Positions 56,735 through 64,000 of a stretch of 64,000 bases of DNA are shown here, piece after piece. Below the pieces are notes generated by a model, which saw only the letters and a program-made list of their open reading frames with translations, searched no databases and was not told where the DNA came from. Origin of the DNA: Acetobacter persici JCM 25330 (lineage in GTDB: Bacteria > Pseudomonadota > Alphaproteobacteria > Acetobacterales > Acetobacteraceae); contig NZ_BAJW01000003.1 of the NCBI RefSeq assembly GCF_000613905.1, positions 25,662 to 89,661 of the forward strand. Reading direction: 5' to 3'. Position 1 is the stretch's first letter. Each line of letters begins with the position of its first letter. The position numbers and the translations under genes are program-made.

Positions 56735-57208
56735 TTAATGGATCTGGCGGAACTGGAACGGGCTATCAAGGCTGAAGGGCGGAATGGTGATGTCAAACCG
56801 TTTGCCGGAATTGACATTCCACATCTGGTAAGACCCCCGCATGAAGCCCCCCGCCGTGGTGAGGGAAACACCGGAGGTATAGTCAAACCCGTTCTGCGGG
56901 CGGATAACGGGCTGTTCACCCACCACGCCTTCTCCATGCACATATTCCGTCCGGCCTGCACCGTCCGTAATCTGCCAGGTCCGTTCCTTGAGCTGGATGG
57001 GGGCCGTGCCACCATTTTCAATGCGGATGCGGTAAACCCAGCAATACATGTCCTCATCAGGTTCAGACTGTTCCGGGAGCCAGAACACCTGTACGCAGAC
57101 GCGCATATCCCCCGTCACGGCTTCATACATCGGCGCTGAGGCGAACAGTTCGCTCATGGCGTCATCATGATCGGGGGACATGGGCGGTGAGTCCGGCCAG
57201 TCAGGCAT
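56735..57208 (-). CDS. apaG: ApaG-domain protein
   Basis: 157 residues from ATG 57208, chosen for the AGGAG site eleven bases upstream. The ApaG fold is seen in MRVCVQVFWLPEQSEPDEDMYCWVYRIRIENGGTAPIQLKERTWQITDGAGRTEYVHGEGVVGEQPVI and GGFMRGSYQMW. Family often linked to ApaH and metal tolerance; the molecular role is unclear. The N-terminal 20 residues are longer than in E. coli ApaG. Confidence 0.9.
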   Translation of the reverse strand: MPDWPDSPPMSPDHDDAMSELFASAPMYEAVTGDMRVCVQVFWLPEQSEPDEDMYCWVYRIRIENGGTAPIQLKERTWQITDGAGRTEYVHGEGVVGEQPVIRPQNGFDYTSGVSLTTAGGFMRGSYQMWNVNSGKRFDITIPPFSLDSPFQFRQIH

Positions 57209-57332
57209 GGGGTGTTCTGCTCCTGCGCAAAAAATAAAAAAGGCCTGCTTCACGCCAGCGGGTTTTATCCCGCAGCGCAGAAACCACGGCAACAATCCGC
57301 TGGCAGTATCACGAAGCGATCAGAAAAGGGAA

Positions 57333-57378
57333 GCCGCCCGTCTGCGGTGTGCTGAAACAGCCACAGCAGACGGGCGGC
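57333..57378 (-). terminator. Terminator after metZ
   Basis: GCCGCCCGTCTGC (57333-57345) pairs perfectly with GCAGACGGGCGGC (57366-57378); on the minus strand a pyrimidine-rich TTCCCTTTT follows the stem. Confidence 0.75.
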
Positions 57379-57402
57379 AGGCAGGTATAAGTCCGGGCCT
57401 GA

Positions 57403-58611
57403 TCAGGCTTTGGCGAGAGCCGCCACGCCACGGGCAAGATCATCAATCAGATCGGCACTGTCTTCCAGCCCGACGGAGAAGCGGATTGCCCCTTCGGAAA
57501 TCCCGAGCTTGGCCCGTTCTTCCTCACCGATCTTCATATGGGTGGTGGTGGCCGGGTGCGTCACGAGGGAGCGCGCATCGCCCAGATTGTTGGAAATGGC
57601 GATAAGGTTCAGGGCGTTCATGAAGGCAAAGGCCCCTTCCTGCCCACCAGCAACTTCAAACGCGACCATGGTGCCGCCACCCGTCATCTGCCGCTGGGCA
57701 AGCGCGTATTGCGGATGATCCTTGCGGCTCGGATAACGCACGCTGACAATCCCGGGTGCTGCGGCAAGGTAGTCTGCCACCGCAGCCGCATTGCGCGTCA
57801 TGGCTTCCACGCGCAGGGCAAGTGTTTCCAGCCCCTTGAGCATCACCCACGCATTGAAGGGGGAGAGTGCGTTGCCAGTATTACGGACGAACGGCTGGAG
57901 CGTTTCCTTAATCCAGTCTTCCCTGCCCAGCACGGCCCCGCCCAGCACGCGGCCCTGTCCGTCAATATGTTTGGTACAGGAATACACGACCACATCCGCG
58001 CCCAGTTCCAGCGGCTTCTGGTAGAGCGGGGAAGCAAATACGTTATCGACAATGACCAGTGCCCCGGCCTTGTGCGCACGCTCTGAGATAGCGGCGAGGT
58101 CCAGCACATCCAGCATGGGGTTGGAGGGGCTTTCCAGCAGCACAGCGGCGGTTGGCTTGCTGAAGGCATCATCCCACGCAGCGAGATCCCCGCCATCGAC
58201 GAACACGGTTTCCACGCCATATTGCGGCAGCAGGTTGGCTACAATCCAGTGGCAGGAGCCGAACAGTGCGCGGGAGGCCACAACGCGGTCCCCGGCTTTA
58301 ACGTGGGAGAGCAGGGCGGAAGAGACCGCGCCCATCCCCGTTGACGTCGCAACACAGGCTTCAGCCCCTTCCAGATTAGCCAGTCGCTTTTCCAGCGCAA
58401 CCACGGTGGGGTTGGCAAAGCGGCTGTACTGGTAGTGTGAGACTTCACCCGTAAAGGTTTTGGCGGCCTGTTCGGCGTTTTCGTAAACAAAGCCGGACGT
58501 CAGGAAAAGCGCCTCGCTGGTTTCACCATATTCGGTGCGTTCCAGCCCCGCGTGCAGAAGGCGGGTGGCGGGACGCCAGGCTTTGGAAGAAGAGGTCTTG
58601 CTGTCACTCAT
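57403..58611 (-). CDS. metZ: O-succinylhomoserine sulfhydrylase
   Basis: 402 residues. PLP-enzyme features of the Cys/Met metabolism family: YSRFANPTVVALEKRLANLEGAEACVATSTGMGAVSSAL, VIVDNVFASPLYQKPLELGADVVVYSCTKHIDGQGRVLGG with the PLP Lys in CTKHIDG, and THPATTTHMKIGEEERAKLGISEGAIRFSVGLED. It makes homocysteine from O-succinylhomoserine and sulfide. A SAM-II riboswitch lies in its leader, as expected for a methionine gene. Confidence 0.9.
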   Translation of the reverse strand: MSDSKTSSSKAWRPATRLLHAGLERTEYGETSEALFLTSGFVYENAEQAAKTFTGEVSHYQYSRFANPTVVALEKRLANLEGAEACVATSTGMGAVSSALLSHVKAGDRVVASRALFGSCHWIVANLLPQYGVETVFVDGGDLAAWDDAFSKPTAAVLLESPSNPMLDVLDLAAISERAHKAGALVIVDNVFASPLYQKPLELGADVVVYSCTKHIDGQGRVLGGAVLGREDWIKETLQPFVRNTGNALSPFNAWVMLKGLETLALRVEAMTRNAAAVADYLAAAPGIVSVRYPSRKDHPQYALAQRQMTGGGTMVAFEVAGGQEGAFAFMNALNLIAISNNLGDARSLVTHPATTTHMKIGEEERAKLGISEGAIRFSVGLEDSADLIDDLARGVAALAKA

Positions 58612-58687
58612 CACGAGGTATCCGGTTCTTTTGCTGCTGTGCAGCGCAGTGTGACCGTGGAAACCGTGGCGTCGGCAGGGCGTCGCC

Positions 58688-58748
58688 ATGGCCTCTTTAG
58701 CGCGTTTATTTTACCTCGCCGCAAGCCGGCCGTACAAATCACGAGGGT
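58688..58748 (-). ncRNA. SAM-II riboswitch
   Basis: On the minus strand: CTCGTGATTTG, then CCGGCTTGCGGCGAGGTAAA, then CGCTAAAGAGGCC. This is the compact H-type pseudoknot of alphaproteobacterial SAM-II elements. It ends about 75 bases before the metZ start and should reduce translation when S-adenosylmethionine is high. Confidence 0.8.
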
Positions 58749-58862
58749 TTATCGTGCTTTAACGCACAATAAGGATTTTGTTATGCGGAGGTGGCTTGCG
58801 TTCGTCAAGCATCGATCTCCCCTCCTGCCGCAGGGCCTGCCATGCAGCACGGCCGGTGGATT

Positions 58863-59853
58863 TTAAAGGAATTCCTGCAAAAGCGGGACAAAAGGAATAT
58901 CCGCATCCGGCATGGGGTAATCCTGCAGCTTTTCCGGCGCGACCCATGCAAGTGTCTGCCCTTCCTTTGCCGTCGGGGTGCCGGTCCAGCGGCGGCACAG
59001 ATAGAGCGGCATCAGCAGGTCAAACGCCTTGTAGGCGTGGGATGCAAAGGTAAACGGCGCAAGGCAGGCGCGGGAGACATCCAGCCCAAGCTCTTCTTCC
59101 AGTTCCCGCACCAGTGCGGCTTCCGGTGTTTCTCCGGGTTCAACCTTGCCGCCGGGGAATTCCCAGAGTCCGGCCAGACTTTTGCCCTCCGGGCGTTTGG
59201 CCAGCAGAATACGCCCCTGTGCGTCAATCAGCGCAGCCGCGGAAACCAGCACGAGTTTGCGGGGGGCTGCCCCCTCGCTCTGTGGCGTGCTGGAAGGGGT
59301 ATCCAGATCATCCCGCGTGGCTTCAAAAACACGGACGGGGTGCTCCCGGCCACGGGCCACAAACATCTGCTTGTCCGCGCCAATCGCCCGGAAGCCGATC
59401 TGTTCCAGAACACGGGTAGAGGCTGCGTTATCCTCCGCTACCGTGGCGCGCAGGCAGGTAATATCCAGATTGGCCAGCGCCCAGCGGGCCAGCCGCCCGG
59501 CCGCGCGGGTCGCAATGCCACGGCCCCAGTATGTGCGGCCAACCCAGTAGCCCAGCATCCCAACGCGCCCCACCTGCGGCACGGGTCTGCACACGCAGGC
59601 CCACGCAGCCAAGGAGGGTATTGTTTTCATCCAGAATAGCGAAATGGCAGCCTTCTCTGGCCCGATGCATGGAGAGCGTGGAGGCAATCCAGTCATCCGC
59701 CAGTGCCCGCGGGTAGGGGAAGGGCAGGCGGCTGAGCATGCGCACCACTTCCCAGTCATTGACCAGATTGTGCAGCGCAGGCGCATCATCAGGCAGAAGG
59801 GGGCGCAGCCGGTAGGGCGGCGCCTCCAGAACCAGAGACGTGATGTCAGGCAT
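58863..59853 (-). CDS. Bifunctional GNAT acetyltransferase / NUDIX (MutT-like) protein, frameshifted here
   Basis: The start [40 protein letters not shown] opens a GNAT domain; one base lost near 59580 is repaired to [30 protein letters not shown] (acetyl-CoA loop). A 20-residue linker leads to a MutT domain: [44 protein letters not shown], with a complete NUDIX box. About 330 residues. Overlaps the Rieske gene end by eight bases. Likely clears oxidised nucleotides; the acetylated substrate is unknown. Confidence 0.8.
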
Positions 59854-60953
59854 TCACAGCCGGTGCGGGCACACCGCATTCCGCCAGCAGGCCACGCAGG
59901 GCGTTGATCACGGGGAAGACTTCCACATTGTGGTCCCCGCCCAGTTCACGCCAGGCCTGCTGTTCAAGCTCCACAATTTCACGGTCTTCCGCAAAAATCC
60001 GTTCGGTAAACGCGACAAGGAACGGCCAGGCCAGTTCCAGCACCCCCGGCACCTTGGGGCGTTTGACAGACAGGAGGCCGAACGTCCGATTTGTCAGCTC
60101 TTCCGCATCCTGCGGAACATAGACAATCCACAGATCCATCACCGGGTCTTCATCCCCTGTCTGGATACGGAGTGTCTGATAGGGATATTCCGTGCGGATG
60201 GTCATGACGTCACGATGCTGGAATTTTTCCGAGGAATCGCGGCGTTCACCAAAAATCAGGGCTTCACCCAGCGGCTGTTTGCCACTGGTGCGGGCAAAGG
60301 AATACTGGGCTTCCACCAGACCGGGCTCGCGTTTCTGGCCCAGAAAGCGCGGGCGCATCTGGCCCATCTGCTTCATGTGCATGACTGATGGTTCATATCC
60401 ATCAGGTTCTCATGCATGAAGCTGTAATGGCATTTGACTTCCTGCCCGAAGAAGCGGGTCTTGTATGCCGGGTCTCCCACACGGGCCAGACGCGGCGGCA
60501 GCGGCACGGAATCCGCTTTATCCGGGTCTCCGGGGAAGACGAAAATCAGGCCATCCTGCTCACGGCAGGGAAAGGTGCGTACCCCGTTGGGCAGCTTGCC
60601 CTTGCCAGATACGGCACATCAATGCAGCGGCCTGAACGGCCATAGGCCCAGCCATGATAGCAGCACTGGACGGACTGACCACAGACCTTGCCTTTGCTGA
60701 GCGGCACCTGCCGGTGCGCGCAGCGGTCTTCCAGTGCAAAAATCGCGCCTTCCGTCGGGCGCACCAGTGCGATGGGGGTGCCGGCGTACCGCGTGCCGAT
60801 GGTCTTGCCCGGCTTGAGTTCCTTTGACCATGCCACCGGATACCAGAAGTCCGGATTGGAGCGGACGCGCCGCAGGTCCGTGCCGGTCGTGTTATGCCCC
60901 GCGCCAAAAGAGGGTGTATCGTCTGGTGTGTCACTCTGAACGGTCTGGTTCAT
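59846..60953 (-). CDS. Rieske 2Fe-2S aromatic ring-type oxygenase, frameshifted here
   Basis: Rieske centre [25 protein letters not shown] (C-x-H and C-x-x-H). After a lost base near 60590 the frame continues [27 protein letters not shown] second near 60383 restores [20 protein letters not shown], whose Asp and two His bind the mononuclear iron. About 369 residues. Related to vanillate demethylase and similar oxygenases; substrate unknown. No reductase partner next door. Confidence 0.75.
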
Positions 60954-61107
60954 CTTGCCTCATGTCATGACGTTCGGGGCTGCGTCACCCTGACACGGCC
61001 TAATAGCTGATGTATGCAACCGTATATCACACAAAGAGGCAAGACGCAGAAAGGGCGGAGAGCCGGGTTCGCCCGTTTTTATTTGCAAATTATTCGCAAA
61101 CTGAAAA

Positions 61108-61602
61108 TCAGACGGCCTTTGGTGTCGGTCTGGGCATAGGTCCCTCCCGCTTCAGCCCGTGCCAGGCAATCAGGCTGTCTCCCAGAAACAGGGCGAGTGC
61201 GCCGACCGTGCAGGCAAGCGCCAGCCCGAACATGATCACGAGCCATGTGGCAACGGAAGAATCCCGCACGCTGCCCAGAAACAGCACAAAGGCAGCCCCG
61301 CAGGAAGCAGCGCCCCCAAGGCCACCCGCCAGAATGGCGGTGTCCAGCATCAGCGTGCGGCGGTGCAGGCGCACCAGATGCTTCTCCAGTGTCAGATTGC
61401 GGTCCGGGTCGTCATTCTCATCCGTCAGCAGGGCGTTGGCCTGCTCAATATGGTCAGAGACACGGGCCAGACGGGTATTGAACAGGTTCAGCAGGGTGCC
61501 GATGCCCGAGAGCATGAAAACCGGAGTGAGTGCGACCTGAATAATATGCGCAACACTATCCACCGGTTCGGCGGCGAGACCTGCAAAAACGGGAAGAGCC
61601 AT
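61108..61602 (-). CDS. DUF2721 membrane protein
   Basis: 164 residues, three to four membrane helices, with DSVAHIIQVALTPVFMLSGIGTLLNLFNTRLARVSDHIEQANALL, the mark of DUF2721. Function unknown. Confidence 0.85.
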   Translation of the reverse strand: MALPVFAGLAAEPVDSVAHIIQVALTPVFMLSGIGTLLNLFNTRLARVSDHIEQANALLTDENDDPDRNLTLEKHLVRLHRRTLMLDTAILAGGLGGAASCGAAFVLFLGSVRDSSVATWLVIMFGLALACTVGALALFLGDSLIAWHGLKREGPMPRPTPKAV

Positions 61603-61650
61603 AAAGCGGGATGTCCTTGGCTGGCGGTACTTCGGGAGCGAGCGGAGGGT

Positions 61651-62538
61651 CTAGCGGCTGGACGCCAGTTCTGCCGTAAGGTCTTCAATGAACTGGAACG
61701 CCACCCGGCCCGAACGGCCACCGCGGGTAATGGCCCACTGGCTGGCGCGGGCCGTCAGATCCTCATCGCTGATGGGAAGGGCGCGTTCTCCCGCATAGGT
61801 CCGCACCATGTCAAGAAACACGTCCTGCGGGCAGGCATGGAACCCCAGCCACAGGCCAAACCGGTCAGACAGGGACACTTTTTCTTCCGTGGCTTCAGAT
61901 GGATTGATGGCCGTGGCGCGCTCGTTCTCAATCATCTCACGCGGCATCAGGTGCCGGCGGTTGGACGTGGCGTAGAACAGAACATTCTCAGGCCGTCCGG
62001 CAATGCCGCCATCCAGCACGGATTTCAGGGCTTTGTAATCCCGGTCTTCTTTTTCAAAAGACAGATCATCACAGAAGAGAATGAAGCGGCGCTGGCTTTG
62101 CCGCAGCATGGCCAGAAGCTCGGGCAGAGTTGCCAGATCTTCACGCTGGATTTCCACCAGCGCCACCCGGCCCTGACCGGGCGCGCAGGGCTTGCCTTCT
62201 ACCTGATTAACCAGCGCATGTGCCCCTTTGACCAGTGACGACTTACCCATGCCGCGGGAGCCCCAGAGCATGGCATTATTGGCGGGCAGCCCACGGGCAA
62301 AGTGCTCGGTATTGTCCATCAGCGTCTGGCGCTGCGAGTCTACGCCCTGCAACAGGGTGGCCGGAACATGCGCCACATGCGGGACGGCCAGCAGCCGCCC
62401 GCGCTCGGGCAGCCAGACAAAGGCATCCGCCTGATCCACCCCGTCCAGGCTTGGCGGCGGAGGGGAGAGGCGCTCCAGCGCTGACGCAATACGTTCAAGG
62501 ACGGAGAGAGGGGCTGAATCCATCAGGGCAGGGTCCAT
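61651..62538 (-). CDS. DUF815 family ATPase
   Basis: 295 residues. Walker A LWGSRGMGKSSLVKG, Walker B FILFCDDLSFE and sensor-like LFYATSNRRHLMPREM are typical of DUF815 AAA-type ATPases. The last part has DRFGLWLGFHACPQDVFLDMV. Role unknown. Neighbour of yajC, divergently oriented. Confidence 0.85.
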   Translation of the reverse strand: MDPALMDSAPLSVLERIASALERLSPPPPSLDGVDQADAFVWLPERGRLLAVPHVAHVPATLLQGVDSQRQTLMDNTEHFARGLPANNAMLWGSRGMGKSSLVKGAHALVNQVEGKPCAPGQGRVALVEIQREDLATLPELLAMLRQSQRRFILFCDDLSFEKEDRDYKALKSVLDGGIAGRPENVLFYATSNRRHLMPREMIENERATAINPSEATEEKVSLSDRFGLWLGFHACPQDVFLDMVRTYAGERALPISDEDLTARASQWAITRGGRSGRVAFQFIEDLTAELASSR

Positions 62539-62692
62539 GGTTGGGGTGGAAGGTCAGTTTGCCCGGAAGTGGCGGGCAGAAAAAGGAGCAGGGCTACGGT
62601 TTATCAGGCACGGGATGCTTGACGTGTGAGCCGTGAAAATTATGGTCACGCATCTTCATTGCGCAACCAGCCTTTCCGGAAAGTCTGTCCTC

Positions 62693-63055
62693 ATGTCCAA
62701 TTTTCTTATTCCCGCAGCCTATGCCCAGTCCGCCGGTGGCGGTGGGGCTGGTTCGAGTCTGATGTCGTTCCTGCCGTTTATCGGCGTGTTCGTCATTATG
62801 TATTTCCTGATGATTCGCCCGCAGCAGCAGAAGCAGAAGCAGCTTCAGAATGAGCTCAAGGCCCTGCGTCGCGGGGACCGGATTGTGACCGCAGGCGGCA
62901 TTATCGGGATTGTGCAGAAATCCCGTGATGACAGTCAGGAAATTGAGGTGGAAATTGCCCCGAATGTCCGCGTCATGATCCTGCGCAGCACGGTGAGCAC
63001 GGTTCTGACCAGCACGGCCAAGCCTGCGAATGATAGTGCGGACGTCAAAAAATAA
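62693..63055 (+). CDS. yajC: Sec translocon accessory protein YajC
   Basis: 120 residues from MSNFLIPAAYAQ; one helix (LMSFLPFIGVFVIMYFLMIRPQQQKQKQLQ), then a small beta domain with LRRGDRIVTAGGIIGIVQKSRDDSQEIEVEIAPNVRVMILRSTVS. It joins SecDF-YidC in protein export. The ATG 20 codons upstream lacks support. secD does not follow here. Confidence 0.9.
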   Translation: MSNFLIPAAYAQSAGGGGAGSSLMSFLPFIGVFVIMYFLMIRPQQQKQKQLQNELKALRRGDRIVTAGGIIGIVQKSRDDSQEIEVEIAPNVRVMILRSTVSTVLTSTAKPANDSADVKK

Positions 63056-63095
63056 GAGGCTCTCCCGTCAGGCGGTATGCTGAGAGAGCATATGG

Positions 63096-63122
63096 AAAGC
63101 GGGCTTCTGGCCCGCTTTTTTA
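63096..63122 (+). terminator. Rho-independent terminator of yajC
   Basis: AAGCGGGC pairs with GCCCGCTT across a five-base loop, followed by a T run. Confidence 0.9.
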
Positions 63123-63151
63123 TGGGCAGATTTTATGGACAGACGGTCTTG

Positions 63152-63601
63152 TCAGGAGGGCTCAGTCGTTTCCGCCAGATGAGGGTCTGCGGCGCGGCCT
63201 TCCACAACTTCTTCCGTCACATCCAGCGCCAGAACTTCCCCCGCCATAATAATACTGAGCAAAGCGAGAATTTTCAGTCCCAGCATATCGTTGTTTTGCG
63301 GGTGCCCATGCAGAATATGCAGCACAAGAGGCGTGAGGGCCGGAAAGGGGAGGAGCCAGAACACGGCCCGCCACACCGGCTGCTGGATGCGGGAGCGGTA
63401 GAAACTGGCCAGTCTCCGCTCTTTTTTGAGCACAAATTTCAGGAACAGGACGATCGCGGTCCCGACGGCCAGCGATATGAGCGGCATCAGCACAACGGTG
63501 TAGGCCACCTCATGCCAGTCACAATAGGCCAGTCCAAGCAGCGCGACCCCGACCCATGATGAAAAATAGATGCCGATACCAATCAGGGAATAATGCTTCA
63601 C
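63152..63601 (-). CDS. Hypothetical membrane protein
   Basis: 149 residues with four hydrophobic stretches (IGIYFSSWVGVALLGLAYC, VVLMPLISLAVGTAIVLFL, AVFWLLPFPALTPLVLHIL, LGLKILALLSIIMAGEVLA). No family recognised. Converges with yajC. Confidence 0.65.
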   Translation of the reverse strand: MKHYSLIGIGIYFSSWVGVALLGLAYCDWHEVAYTVVLMPLISLAVGTAIVLFLKFVLKKERRLASFYRSRIQQPVWRAVFWLLPFPALTPLVLHILHGHPQNNDMLGLKILALLSIIMAGEVLALDVTEEVVEGRAADPHLAETTEPS

Positions 63602-63809
63602 GAGAGAGTCCTCACAGGCCGTTTCCGTGCGTTTACGCCGGGATTCCCGTCGCCCTGATTGCAGATTAGCAGGAAGGGAAAAGCCCTAAGTCACGCTTTT
63701 ACGACAAAATGATGCAGAATCGTTATAAATAAAATATGACACTGCTTCGATGTTCCGATGCGCAGCAGGGGCCGCATACGCAACGCGAATGTAGTGCGGC
63801 AGACCGGAC

Positions 63810-64000
63810 TTACAAAAAGGAAACCGGGTCGATATCCACATCCACGCGCACGTGTCGTTCCAGTTTTATCAACCCCAGCCAGCGGCGCAGAATAGGCTGC
63901 ACGGCAATGGTTTTCCGGGTGCGCAGCAACAGGCGCCGCCTGTGCCGCCCGCGCAGAATGGCCATGGGGGCCGGGGCGGGGCCAAGCACCTGAATGCCGT
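63810..64000 (-). CDS. priA: Primosomal protein N' (PriA), C-terminus only
   Basis: The last 63 codons of a leftward gene enter from the right edge: IQVLGPAPAPMAILRGRHRRRLLLRTRKTIAVQPILRRWLGLIKLERHVRVDVDIDPVSFL, the conserved PriA end. The rest, including the helicase core, is beyond the window. PriA restarts stalled replication forks. Confidence 0.8.
   Translation of the reverse strand, partial: GIQVLGPAPAPMAILRGRHRRRLLLRTRKTIAVQPILRRWLGLIKLERHVRVDVDIDPVSFL

Noticed and set aside
61050..61085. Possible terminator after the DUF2721 gene
   Set aside because: Only a five-base stem (GGGCG/CGCCC) with a twelve-base loop; too weak to call.

Overview
The window looks like chromosome from an acetic acid bacterium (Acetobacteraceae, most like Acetobacter). 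Supporting this are an FMN-riboswitch riboflavin operon, hopanoid-type transporters (HpnN and an HpnL-like protein), an OprB-type sugar porin, a Hint-domain exoprotein, a fused GNAT-NUDIX protein, a SAM-II riboswitch before metZ, and moderately high GC with alphaproteobacterial families throughout. The species cannot be fixed from the sequence alone.

Layout. 1-17.96 kb is a composite mobile element. It holds a Toprim/DUF927 replication operon of start-stop-overlapping small genes (1-3711). Next comes an AT-richer cargo stretch (3.8-10 kb) with a ribbon-helix-helix repressor, a PIN-domain module, small membrane proteins, an HWE histidine kinase and a DUF2786 protein. Then follow HicAB, a decayed piece of phage tail genes, a MobV relaxase, BrnTA, a RusA resolvase and a 1.1-kb gene-free region packed with repeats and stem-loops. 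The element ends with a tyrosine integrase and a possible tRNA-Ser-like attachment remnant near 17950.

18-39.9 kb is chromosome: glutathionylspermidine-synthase-like ATP-grasp protein, a flavodoxin, an AraC regulator divergent from eutB-eutC-permease (ethanolamine use), a beta-barrel porin, the rib operon (ribD, ribE, ribBA, ribH), two hopanoid-type membrane proteins, the Hint exoprotein, a sugar-transporter remnant, a sulfide:quinone-reductase-like enzyme and a DUF3297 protein. 40-64 kb continues with an RND pump, an AaeA/AaeX/AaeB-like efflux set, an SbcD/SbcC-like nuclease pair, OprB, moaB, a DJ-1 protein, a POTRA protein, folE, apaG, metZ, GNAT-NUDIX, a Rieske oxygenase, DUF2721, DUF815, yajC and the 3' end of priA.

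A caution covers the whole window. About thirty otherwise well-conserved genes, including ribE, ribBA and ribH, are broken by net one-base losses, usually inside short homopolymer runs. That density in essential genes points to uncorrected sequencing indels rather than gene death. I therefore annotate these genes at full span as CDS and state where the frame slips. Clear biological lesions (tape-measure/spike fusion, transporter remnant) and the stop-interrupted DUF927 gene are marked as pseudogenes.

The least explained structure is the gene-free region at 15.5-16.6 kb. It has alternating purine-pyrimidine tracts in direct-repeat context, a row of stem-loops with three mutually pairing arms, and two families of iteron-like repeats.
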